Source: Phycisphaerales bacterium (GTDB lineage: Bacteria > Planctomycetota > Phycisphaerae > Phycisphaerales > UBA1924). From it: 41,008 nucleotides of DNA. The notes under the pieces were generated by a model. That model searched no databases. It was not told the origin of the DNA and saw only the letters and a program-made list of their open reading frames with translations. The stretch lies in assembly GCA_013360695.1 (NCBI GenBank), contig JABWBC010000014.1:1-41008 (forward strand), written 5' to 3'. Shown in pieces: positions 17,329 to 24,938 of the stretch (its first letter is position 1; each line of letters opens with the position of its first letter). The position numbers and the translations under genes were made by a program.

Positions 17329-18576
17329 ATGAGCGAACACCACCCGTCGCCCCCGCTTCCCGCGCCCTCGCCCCTGGCGTCGCACTGGCCCATCGATCCG
17401 GGCATCGTCTATCTCAACCACGGCTCGTTCGGCGGATGTCCGACGCCCGTGATCGAGGCCCAGCAGCGCTACCGGCTTCGCATGGAGCGAGAACTGGTCC
17501 GGTTCTTTGTTGAGGACATGGACGACGTCTTTGACCAGACCCGTGCCGAGGTGGCCGCGTTCGTTCGTTGCAAGCCCGGAGACCTCGCCTTTGTCCCCAA
17601 CGCGACCACGGGCGTCGCCACCATCCTGAATAGCTTCGGCCTGCGCCCGGGCGACGACGTGCTCGCGGGCATGCACGAGTATCCCGCCTGCATGAACAAC
17701 CTGAGGCATATCTGCGCCAAGGCGGGCGCGAATGTCGTCGCCGCCCCCATCCCGTTCCCGGTGAACTCGCCCGGCGAGATCGTCGAGGCGGTGGTGTCCA
17801 AGGTCACGCCGCGGACGCGCCTGGCGCTCCTCAGCCATGTGACCAGTTCCAGCGGCATCATCCTGCCGATCCGCGAGATGGTGGCGGCCCTGGCGGCCAA
17901 GGGCGTCGAGACCGTGGTCGACGGCGCCCATGCCGTCGGCATGCTCGACCTCGACATCCCGTCGATCGGGGCGGCGTTCTACACCGCCAATTGCCACAAG
18001 TGGGTGTGTTCGCCGAAGGGTTCGGCGATCCTGTACGTCCGCGAGGACTGGCAGGGCCGGATCCGCCCGGTTGTGCTCTCGAACTTCGCCGAGAAGCCCA
18101 AGCCGGGACGCTCTCAGTACCGCACGGAATTCGACTACATCGGCACGGACGACCCGACGGCGTATTTCGCCATCGCCGACGCGATCAGGTTCATGGGCTC
18201 GCTCCTTCCGGGAGGCTGGGAGGGCGTCCGCCGCCACAACCACGAGTTGCTGAGGTACGGGCGGCAGGTGGTCAGCAAGGTGCTCGGCACCGAACCGCCC
18301 GCGCCGGAAGCCATGCTGGGGTCGATCTGCACGATGTACCTGCCGCGCCACGACCCGGACCGGACCGCGAGGCTGGCCGCCCGCATGTCCAAGTACCACG
18401 ACGCGACGCAGGATGAATTAATCCGGAGGCATCGGATCCAGGTGCCTCTCTGGAGCGTGGCGGGGACGGCCGACCGCGTGATCCGCATCAGCGCCCAGGT
18501 CTACAACTCGCGCGAGCAGTACGACTACCTGGCGGCGGCGCTGGAGGAGGAGATTGCCCGAGAGCGGGCGTTCTGA
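17329..18576 (+). CDS. Class V PLP-dependent enzyme (isopenicillin N epimerase/desulfurase-like), copy 1
   Basis: The protein has 415 residues with the fold-type I class V pattern. It has YLNHGSFGGCP at 28-38, VVDGAHAVG at 196-204 (Asp198 binds the PLP ring nitrogen, His201) and NCHKWVCSPKG at 221-231 with the PLP Lys at 224. The pattern resembles CefD-like epimerases; the same superfamily holds cysteine desulfurases and cysteine sulfinate desulfinases. Substrate cannot be read from sequence. It is followed 39 bp later by cysteine dioxygenase and then by a paralogue (19373-20689), which makes cysteine sulfinate or a related sulfur amino acid a fair guess. There is no SD; TACTGT (17315-17320) lies 8 nt before the ATG with TTGGGG 16 bp further upstream. 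Confidence 0.9.
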   Translation: MSEHHPSPPLPAPSPLASHWPIDPGIVYLNHGSFGGCPTPVIEAQQRYRLRMERELVRFFVEDMDDVFDQTRAEVAAFVRCKPGDLAFVPNATTGVATILNSFGLRPGDDVLAGMHEYPACMNNLRHICAKAGANVVAAPIPFPVNSPGEIVEAVVSKVTPRTRLALLSHVTSSSGIILPIREMVAALAAKGVETVVDGAHAVGMLDLDIPSIGAAFYTANCHKWVCSPKGSAILYVREDWQGRIRPVVLSNFAEKPKPGRSQYRTEFDYIGTDDPTAYFAIADAIRFMGSLLPGGWEGVRRHNHELLRYGRQVVSKVLGTEPPAPEAMLGSICTMYLPRHDPDRTARLAARMSKYHDATQDELIRRHRIQVPLWSVAGTADRVIRISAQVYNSREQYDYLAAALEEEIARERAF

Positions 18577-18615
18577 CGCCGGATCGCCTCCCACTTTCAC
18601 GCCCGGGCCGGTATC

Positions 18616-19248
18616 ATGGCCGCCATGGGATGCAACTCCGGATCGACGAGCGACTCAAACGGAACCTCTGACGGCTGCGGGTGTTGCACGCCCGCCCAGA
18701 ACCCGGGGCAAAAATACCCCAAGCTCGCCGAATTGATCCGCTACCTGGATTCCCTCTCCACTCGGGCTGACCTTGGCACCCTGGAGAAGCTCCTCGGGGG
18801 TGTGTCGCTCTCCAAGGCCGACATCGAAGAAGCCTGCTGCTTCGGCGCCCGGGGCTACAAACGCAACACGATCAGCCGCACCGACTGGTACGAGCTGCTC
18901 GCACTCTGCTGGCGGAGCGGCGACGTGACGCCCATCCACGACCATCAGGGTGTCAGCTGCGCCTTCCGCGTGGTTCACGGCACGGGCACCGAGATCCGCT
19001 TTGCCAAGACCCCTTCGGGCCTCATCTGCCCCGCGGGTGCGGTCGCGATGCAGCCGGGGTATGTGTGCGCCGCGATGGACGCCGACATTCACCAGGTCGC
19101 CAACATGCAGGCGCCGGGCACGGACCTGGTGACGCTGCACATTTATTCGCCCCCGATCCGCAAGATGAACACGTACGAATTCGCGACGCCGATCTCCGCG
19201 GAATGTCGTGATGTGTACAAGGACCAGGCCGCGGGCGTCGGCGCGTAA
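18616..19248 (+). CDS. cdo: Cysteine dioxygenase, mammalian-type active site
   Basis: The protein has 210 residues. It is a cupin that would oxidise L-cysteine to cysteine sulfinate with iron and O2. The active site is complete: YKRN at 81-84 (as Tyr58/Arg60 of the rat enzyme, substrate carboxylate), HDHQGVSC at 108-115 (iron ligands H108 and H110), DIHQVAN with H159 as third ligand, and HIYSPP with Y177 as the Tyr157 equivalent. C115 sits at the Cys93 position that forms the thioether crosslink with Tyr in mammals; many bacterial enzymes have Gly there. The N-terminal about 30 residues are Cys-rich (GCGCC) and disordered, of unknown role. The start is 18616, or 18625 if the TATCAT at 18612-18617 is the -10 box of a leaderless mRNA. 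It lies between two class V PLP enzymes. Confidence 0.92.
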   Translation: MAAMGCNSGSTSDSNGTSDGCGCCTPAQNPGQKYPKLAELIRYLDSLSTRADLGTLEKLLGGVSLSKADIEEACCFGARGYKRNTISRTDWYELLALCWRSGDVTPIHDHQGVSCAFRVVHGTGTEIRFAKTPSGLICPAGAVAMQPGYVCAAMDADIHQVANMQAPGTDLVTLHIYSPPIRKMNTYEFATPISAECRDVYKDQAAGVGA

Positions 19249-19372
19249 TTCGTCGGCGAAATCGCCCCGTGCGGCGCTCGAAATCGGCCGGTGGTAGGGG
19301 CTACGCTCGCCCTTCGCGGCGCGCTGAATTCGCTGTGCCCGCCGCGCCACGGATGGCCGATACTACGGCGTG

Positions 19373-20689
19373 ATGCGACTGAGTCAGGACGTCATGGACC
19401 GACCCCTCCCCACCAATCCCGGCGCGATGCTGAACGCCGCCTTGGCCGGCACGCTCCCCGCGCCCTCGCCGCTCGCCGCACGCTGGCGGCTCGACAGGAA
19501 CCTCGTCTTCCTCAACTTCGGCTCCTACGGCGGGTGCCCCGACGACGTGCTCGCGGCCCACGACGACTATCGCGCCCGCGTGGAGCGCGACCCCGTCCGC
19601 TTCTTCAAGGTCGACCTCGAGCGCCTGCTCGACGGCGTGCGTGAAAAGGTCGCGCCCTTCGTCGGCTGCCGCCCGCAGGACCTCGCGCCCATCCGCAACG
19701 CAACGATCGCACTGGCGACGATCTTCTTTGCCACTCCCTTCCGCGAGGGCGACGAGGTCGTGACCAACAACCACGAATACTCGTCGGGCACCAACGAACT
19801 CGCGCGCCTGGCGGCCCGCACCGGGCTGCGCGTCGTGACGGCCGAGATCCCGTTCCCGATCACGGACCCCGCGCAGGCCGCGGACGCGATCATCGGGGCG
19901 ATCACGCCGCGGACGCGGCTCGTCGTGATGAGCCACGTCACGAGCTGCACGTCTCTGGTCATGCCGGTGGAGCGCGTGATCGCGGAGTGTCACGCCCGCG
20001 GGATCGACATCCTGATCGACGGCGCCCACGCGCCGGGCCAGATCGACCTCAACATCGAGAAGCTAAACCCGACCTATTACGTCGGGAGCTTCCACAAGTG
20101 GCTGTGCGCTCCCAAGGGCACGGGGTTCCTGTGGGTTCGCCCCGACCGCCAGGCGGCGGTCCGCAGCGCGATGCTCTCGAGCCGGGCCGCCAAGGTTCGA
20201 GATGACCGCCCGCTCTTCCTCCGCGATTTCGACTACATGGGGACCGACGACTACACGGGCATGCTGTGCGTGCCGCACGCGATCGAGGCGATGGCGAAGA
20301 TGATCCCGGGCGGCTGGGAGGAAATCCGCCGGCGGAACCGGTCGCTGGTGCTCGAGGCGCGCGAGGCGGTGTGCGCGATGGCGGGCCTGCGTCCCGCGTG
20401 CCCGGACTCGATGGTTGGCTCGATGGTGTCGCTGCCCCTGCCGGAGGCCGACGCGTCGCTCTCCGGGCGCGCGACGCTGTACGACGATCCGCTCCAGGAT
20501 GCGCTGCTGGAGAGGCACCGGGTGCAGGTCCCGATCTGGCGCCTCGGCGAGGGCACGCCCGCGAACCCCGGCGTCCGCATCATCCGCCTGAGCGCCCAGC
20601 TCTACAACTCAATCGAGCAGTACCGCTATCTCGGCGAGGCGCTGGTGAACGAACTCAACGCCGAGCGAGCCCTGAAGCAGACGGGGTGA
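19373..20689 (+). CDS. Class V PLP-dependent enzyme, copy 2
   Basis: The protein has 438 residues and is a clear paralogue of the product of 17329-18576: LNFGSYGGCP (48-57), LIDGAHAPGQ (215-224, Asp217 and His220) and SFHKWLCAPKG with the PLP Lys at 242. Shared strings include TPRTRL, SHVTS and the closing AQxYNSxEQYxYL. The two copies flank cysteine dioxygenase, which suggests a functional unit. The function is undetermined: epimerase, desulfurase or desulfinase-like. The ATG at 19373 has no SD; GATACT lies 8 nt upstream, and a GTG directly before the ATG is also possible. Confidence 0.9.
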   Translation: MRLSQDVMDRPLPTNPGAMLNAALAGTLPAPSPLAARWRLDRNLVFLNFGSYGGCPDDVLAAHDDYRARVERDPVRFFKVDLERLLDGVREKVAPFVGCRPQDLAPIRNATIALATIFFATPFREGDEVVTNNHEYSSGTNELARLAARTGLRVVTAEIPFPITDPAQAADAIIGAITPRTRLVVMSHVTSCTSLVMPVERVIAECHARGIDILIDGAHAPGQIDLNIEKLNPTYYVGSFHKWLCAPKGTGFLWVRPDRQAAVRSAMLSSRAAKVRDDRPLFLRDFDYMGTDDYTGMLCVPHAIEAMAKMIPGGWEEIRRRNRSLVLEAREAVCAMAGLRPACPDSMVGSMVSLPLPEADASLSGRATLYDDPLQDALLERHRVQVPIWRLGEGTPANPGVRIIRLSAQLYNSIEQYRYLGEALVNELNAERALKQTG

Positions 20690-20736
20690 GTAAATCGTGA
20701 GTCGTGCGGACTTCGACCGGGACAGATGCTTTCTTC

Positions 20737-20752
20737 CCTGTCTCGCTGTCTC
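20737..20752. repeat. Octamer repeat, inverted copy, after a stop codon
   Basis: On the minus strand this is GAGACAGCGAGACAGG, identical to 15682-15697, starting 4 nt after the stop of the metallopeptidase gene. Both copies are also preceded by AGCGG. Confidence 0.6.
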
Positions 20753-20756
20753 GCCG

Positions 20757-22064
20757 CTACTCCTTCGACGGCGCTTCCGCAGGCGCCGGCGCTTCTTCCT
20801 GCGGCTTGAGGCTCTCTCGCCACTGCGCGTCGAGCTCCGCGAAGCTCAGGTCAAAGATCGCCTTGCTCGCGTCGTCGATCGTTGAGCCGGTCGCCATCGC
20901 CTTCAGCCACGCGATCCGCTTCTCTCGCCCGAAGCGCTCGGAGATGTAGCCCAGCATCGCGTGCCCCTGGGTGTACACCATCTGCATGTCGCCCTGCTTG
21001 GTGTTGTGGAAGTCGCTCAGCGCCGCCCAGTCACGCAGGCGCCCGCTCTTGGCCATGCGGCGCACCGCGCGCTGCGCGAACTGCCCGTTGTCGGCGTAGT
21101 GCTCGCTCGACAGCTCCGCAACGCCCTCCAGCACCCACCACGGCGCGTCGTTGGCCTTGGGCCCGAGCTCGAACGTACAGACGTGCCCATACTCGTGCGC
21201 CAGCACGCTGGTCAGGCCCTCCTTGTCGGGGTGCGCCGAGGCGATGAGCTTGATGGACTCGCCCGGCTCGTTCCAGCCGCCAAGGCCGTCGGTGTAGCTG
21301 AGGTAGATCGACTGCTGCAGGTGCTGCATCGACGAATAGAGCTTGATCTCCTGCACGCGATCGATCGTGAGCGCGAAGCCCTCGTGGACGTGCGCGCGGA
21401 TGCCGGGCATGATCTCGCAGATTGTGGCCGCGATGTTCTCGCGCCCCGCGTCGAAGAAGACGCGAACTCCCTCTCGCTCCATCTCCTTCCAGTGCTCGCC
21501 CGCGTAGAGCCACTCGCCCTTGCGGTCGACGAATCGTCCCGCGTATTTCAGGAACCGGGCCGAGCCTCCGTCCTTGATCTTCCAGTTCATCGTGAGGTCG
21601 GCGATGATCTCGCCCGGGCCTTCCACGGACGACCCCTCAGCGCGGAAGTTCTCGGCCTTGATCGAGAACTCGCTCACCGGCTTGCGCTCCAGGTCCTTGG
21701 CCCAGTTCTTCTGCTCCTGCAGGAAGACCGGGTCGGCCCGGTCAACGCACGCCATGTAGCCCGCGATGTCCGTCGCGAGCACCGCCTTGGTCATCCGCTC
21801 GATCAGCAGGTTGAGCTTCGCGACCTCGGCGTCGGGCGCGGGAACCGGCTCCGGCGCGGCCTGGGGCTTGTCGGGCGCTTCGCCCGCCTTCGTCGCGCCG
21901 GGCGTTTGGGGATTCACCGGCGCGGGGGCCTTGGCGTCCTGCGCCATCGCGAAGCTCGGCGATCCACACGCCAGAATCGCCGCCAGCGCGGCCACGCCGA
22001 GCAATCTTCCCGCAACTCCCAACCCACCGGACATCCAGACTCGATCGAACCACTCCGTTCTCAT
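20757..22064 (-). CDS. Secreted gluzincin-like metallopeptidase (peptidase MA type), copy 1
   Basis: The protein has 435 residues. The N-terminus has a hydrophobic signal region (about 14-40, ending near SFAMA), then a Pro/Ala-rich linker (44-78). A first domain (about 80-200) looks like an NTF2/SnoaL-type fold. The peptidase part holds LAHEYGH (H290, E291, H294; zinc site) and WWVLEGVAEL, with E313 the likely third ligand as in gluzincins. The tail is Pro/Glu-rich. It probably acts outside the cytoplasmic membrane; its substrate is unknown. It lies 9 bp after a paralogue (22074-23273) and is probably co-transcribed with it. A GGGAG lies about 6 nt before the ATG at 22064. Confidence 0.85.
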   Translation of the reverse strand: MRTEWFDRVWMSGGLGVAGRLLGVAALAAILACGSPSFAMAQDAKAPAPVNPQTPGATKAGEAPDKPQAAPEPVPAPDAEVAKLNLLIERMTKAVLATDIAGYMACVDRADPVFLQEQKNWAKDLERKPVSEFSIKAENFRAEGSSVEGPGEIIADLTMNWKIKDGGSARFLKYAGRFVDRKGEWLYAGEHWKEMEREGVRVFFDAGRENIAATICEIMPGIRAHVHEGFALTIDRVQEIKLYSSMQHLQQSIYLSYTDGLGGWNEPGESIKLIASAHPDKEGLTSVLAHEYGHVCTFELGPKANDAPWWVLEGVAELSSEHYADNGQFAQRAVRRMAKSGRLRDWAALSDFHNTKQGDMQMVYTQGHAMLGYISERFGREKRIAWLKAMATGSTIDDASKAIFDLSFAELDAQWRESLKPQEEAPAPAEAPSKE

Positions 22065-22073
22065 GCTCGCTCC

Positions 22074-23273
22074 CTACTTGCGCTCGTCCTTGAGCGAATC
22101 GCGCCAGGCGCGATCAAGCTCATCGAATGACATGCCCAGTGCCGCCCGCGTCGCCTCATCGATCGACTTGCCGGACGCCGCGGACGCGATCCACGCGTTG
22201 CGCTTCTCGCGCCCGAACGTATCCGACACATACCCCATCAGGTGGTGCCCCTGCACGTACGCCAGATACTTGAACTCCTGGCGCGTGCTGTGGTAGACGG
22301 CCATGTCTTCCCATTTCGCAAGCCCCCCGGCCTTGGCGATCCCCCGCACCTGGCGATCGTTGCTCCCCGGCGGATCCCATTTCTCCGCGGCCAGTTCCGC
22401 CGCGCCCTCTGCCACCCACCACGGCAACTCGCTCGCCCGCTCGCCCAGCGCCCAGGTCGCAACGTGCCCGTACTCATGCGCGAACGCCCGCGTCCAGCTG
22501 CGCTCGCCCTCCGTGTAATTCGACATGAACTTAATCGACTCACCCGATTCGTTCCAGCCGCCCAGCACCGGGTCGGGCATCGAGAGATACACCGTCGCCT
22601 TCAGGTGGTCCATGTTCTCGTAGAGCTTGATGATCTGGTGCTTGGCCGCCGCCGGCGTGCCGACGATGCCGAAGCCCTCGTCGTCGTGCGCTTTGGCAAT
22701 TGGAAAGACGCGATCGATGATCGCCGCCGTCGCGTGTGTCTTGTCGTCGAGATATCGCACCTCATAGCCGGGACCGTGTATCCTCTTCCACACCTCGCCG
22801 GCGAATCGCCACATGCCGCCGGCGTCGCGCCGGAACTCGCACACCGGATACGCCGCGCGAACGTGCCTGGGTTCGCCCGTCATCTTCACGCCGTTCTGAT
22901 CGAACGGCATGTCATAGTCGATTGTGAACGCGACCTTCACCCAGACACGATTCTCAACACTCGCGAAATCTCCCTCCTCCGCCAGACGAAACTCGACGCG
23001 CGTCGGCGTGTGCAGCGTCAGGTCCTTGGCCATATTCCGCATCTCGCGCTCGAACTGCGGCTCGATGAAGTCGACGTGCTCCAGAAAAGCGCCCGCGTCG
23101 CCCCGCACCGCCGCCGAGCCCATCGACGACAGCATCGCCTCGACTTCAGCACGAAGCGGACCTCCGAGCGTCCCCAACTGCATCGGCGGCTTGTGGCCTT
23201 GCGCAACGCCCCACGTCGCTGTCAGAGCAAAGAAAAGGGCGAGCATTCTCGTGGCGGAGGGACCATTCTGCAT
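22074..23273 (-). CDS. Secreted gluzincin-like metallopeptidase, copy 2
   Basis: The protein has 399 residues and the same plan as the gene after it. It has a signal peptide (LALFFALTATWGVAQG, about 11-26), an N-terminal domain with the HVDFIEPQF string, and a peptidase domain with FAHEYGH (H266, E267, H270) and WWVAEGAAEL (E289). It lacks the Pro-rich linker and tail of copy 1. Shared strings such as GGWNExGESIK and FGREKRxAW show a tandem duplication. The ATG at 23273 (or a GTG just before it) lacks a good SD; TAGGAT (23280-23285) lies 6 nt upstream. It is the first gene of the pair. Confidence 0.85.
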   Translation of the reverse strand: MQNGPSATRMLALFFALTATWGVAQGHKPPMQLGTLGGPLRAEVEAMLSSMGSAAVRGDAGAFLEHVDFIEPQFEREMRNMAKDLTLHTPTRVEFRLAEEGDFASVENRVWVKVAFTIDYDMPFDQNGVKMTGEPRHVRAAYPVCEFRRDAGGMWRFAGEVWKRIHGPGYEVRYLDDKTHATAAIIDRVFPIAKAHDDEGFGIVGTPAAAKHQIIKLYENMDHLKATVYLSMPDPVLGGWNESGESIKFMSNYTEGERSWTRAFAHEYGHVATWALGERASELPWWVAEGAAELAAEKWDPPGSNDRQVRGIAKAGGLAKWEDMAVYHSTRQEFKYLAYVQGHHLMGYVSDTFGREKRNAWIASAASGKSIDEATRAALGMSFDELDRAWRDSLKDERK

Positions 23274-23324
23274 CACTCCATCCTACCGAATTAGCCGCGA
23301 ATCCGATGCGGGATTTCGCCGCCC

Positions 23325-24248
23325 TCACCCGCCCAATTCTTCTTCCCACTCCTCGATGGTCCGCGGCCAATCGTCCTTCAGCAAGCGCGACAGCGACCGA
23401 TCCGCCAGGACCCGCCCGTCCGTCTGGCAACCCGGGCAGTAATTGGTTTCGTTCTCGGCGTGGACGATGCGCTGCACCGGGCTTGCGCACAACGGGCAAG
23501 GCAGGCCGTAGCGGCCATGCACCGCAAAGTCGGGGCGGAACGCCGTGATCTCCCCCGGACCCGGGAAACGCCCGCCGCCCGGCGAGTCGAGCCCGAACTG
23601 CGCGCGGAGTCGATCGGTCCAACGCACCAGCGTCTCACGGCACGCGCTCGCCAGCCTTGCCACGCCGTCTTCCGGCAAGGACCGCGTCAGCGAAACCGGG
23701 CTCAGGCGTGCGGCGTGGAGGATCTCGTCGGAGTAGGCGTTTCCGATGCCATCGAACAGCCGCGGCGTCGTCAAGGCCCGCTTCAGCGTGCGGTTCTCGC
23801 TCAGCAATCGCGCTCGAAACTCGCCCTCAGAACACGTCAGCACGTCGAGCCCCCGGGCGTTGAGCGTCTCGAGCGAGGATCGCCCGCGCAGCACGTGCAT
23901 CGCGGCCCGTTTCTTCGTGCTCGCCTCGGTCATCAGCAGCACACCCTCGCCAAAGTCGATCGACGCGAGGTCGATCTTGCTCCTGGGGCGTGTGCCCGGA
24001 GTCTTCCAGAGCAGCCTCCCCGCGATCATGAGGTGGATCGCCACGAATTGCTCGTCCTCCAGTTCCAGGATGAGTCGCTTGCCCGAGCGATGCACGCCGA
24101 CGCACTCCCGACCTTCGCAGGACTCGGGGGGCGGCTCGAACGTTCGCAGCAGAAACGCCCCGCGGATTGAAAGCCGTTCCACGCGACGCCCAATCACCCG
24201 GGCACGCAGGGCGTCGCGATAGACCATGATGTCCGGCAGTTCGGGCAT
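23325..24248 (-). CDS. mutM: Formamidopyrimidine-DNA glycosylase family protein (Fpg/Nei)
   Basis: The protein has 307 residues. The catalytic N-terminus MPELPD (Pro2, Glu3) and SGKRL with Lys57 are present. The helix-two-turn-helix segment is DGIGNAYSDEIL (about 166-177). A zinc finger closes the domain with C251, C254, C271 and C274 (CPLC and YCPGC). These enzymes remove oxidised bases such as 8-oxoguanine and cut the abasic site. I cannot separate Fpg from Nei-like specificity with confidence. The finger is followed by an extra 33-residue tail. There is no SD; TACCAT (24257-24262) lies 8 nt before the ATG. It is divergent from the PDZ lipoprotein gene. Confidence 0.9.
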   Translation of the reverse strand: MPELPDIMVYRDALRARVIGRRVERLSIRGAFLLRTFEPPPESCEGRECVGVHRSGKRLILELEDEQFVAIHLMIAGRLLWKTPGTRPRSKIDLASIDFGEGVLLMTEASTKKRAAMHVLRGRSSLETLNARGLDVLTCSEGEFRARLLSENRTLKRALTTPRLFDGIGNAYSDEILHAARLSPVSLTRSLPEDGVARLASACRETLVRWTDRLRAQFGLDSPGGGRFPGPGEITAFRPDFAVHGRYGLPCPLCASPVQRIVHAENETNYCPGCQTDGRVLADRSLSRLLKDDWPRTIEEWEEELGG

Positions 24249-24373
24249 CGGTCGGGATGGTATCCGCCCCGGAAAATCGTGCTGGATCGTGAAACCCGGC
24301 GAAGTTAGTGGGGTATAACTTGGCCACCGGCCGCACGCACGCCGCCATCGCCGGTCAAGTGTTGGGGGACATC

Positions 24374-24814
24374 ATGAATCTCGATTGTTCGTCGTTCGTC
24401 CGCCGTTCCATGCTCGTTGGGACGCTTGCCCTGTCGGGCGTCGCGGGGCTGGCTGTGCCGGGCTGCATCATCGTCGCGGGTGACCGCTATTCCGACTACG
24501 ACGGTGAGCATTCAAGCCGTCGCGCGCCGATGCTGGGCGTGGAACTCGCCGGAGTTTCCAGCGCCACCGCGACCCAGGCGGGCGTCGACGCGTCGCGGAC
24601 CTGCATCATCACGCACGTCGTTTCAAACTCCGCCGCCGAACGTGCCGGCCTGCAGAAGTACGACATCATCACGCACCTGGACGGGAAGGACTGGGCCACC
24701 ACCTCCGCGGTGCGCGAGGCCGTTCGCTCGAAGCGCGAGGGCGAGACGCTCGTCGTCGGCTTTGTCCGCGCGGGCAAGGCGTGCGAGGCCACGGCGACGA
24801 TCGGCGCGAAGTAG
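24374..24814 (+). CDS. PDZ-domain lipoprotein
   Basis: The protein has 146 residues. The signal is lipoprotein-type: two Arg (10-11), a hydrophobic stretch and VPGC with the likely lipidated Cys at 31. Residues about 48-146 form one PDZ domain: PMLGVEL, then IITHVVSNSAAERAGLQKYD and VVGFVRAG. No protease domain is attached, so it may be an adaptor. GGGGGA lies just before ATCATG and serves as SD. TATAAC at about 24315 could be part of a promoter, but no good -35 box is visible. Confidence 0.85.
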   Translation: MNLDCSSFVRRSMLVGTLALSGVAGLAVPGCIIVAGDRYSDYDGEHSSRRAPMLGVELAGVSSATATQAGVDASRTCIITHVVSNSAAERAGLQKYDIITHLDGKDWATTSAVREAVRSKREGETLVVGFVRAGKACEATATIGAK

Positions 24815-24917
24815 CGCGAGATTGCGGCCGCATCTGCGTTTCGGGCGATCCGGCTGTCCCCGCCGAAACGATCCCTACTTCGCTGGGCAATGGCGGTCAG
24901 GTCCGCCACTTCGCGCC

Positions 24918-24933
24918 TTTGTCCCTTTGTCTC
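24918..24933. repeat. Octamer repeat GAGACAAA/GGGACAAA after a stop codon
   Basis: On the minus strand GAGACAAA (24926-24933) and GGGACAAA (24918-24925) follow each other with an 8-bp period, 5 nt after the stop of the transporter gene at 24939. It resembles the GAGACA repeats at 15682 and 20737. Confidence 0.5.
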
Positions 24934-24938
24934 TGCAT

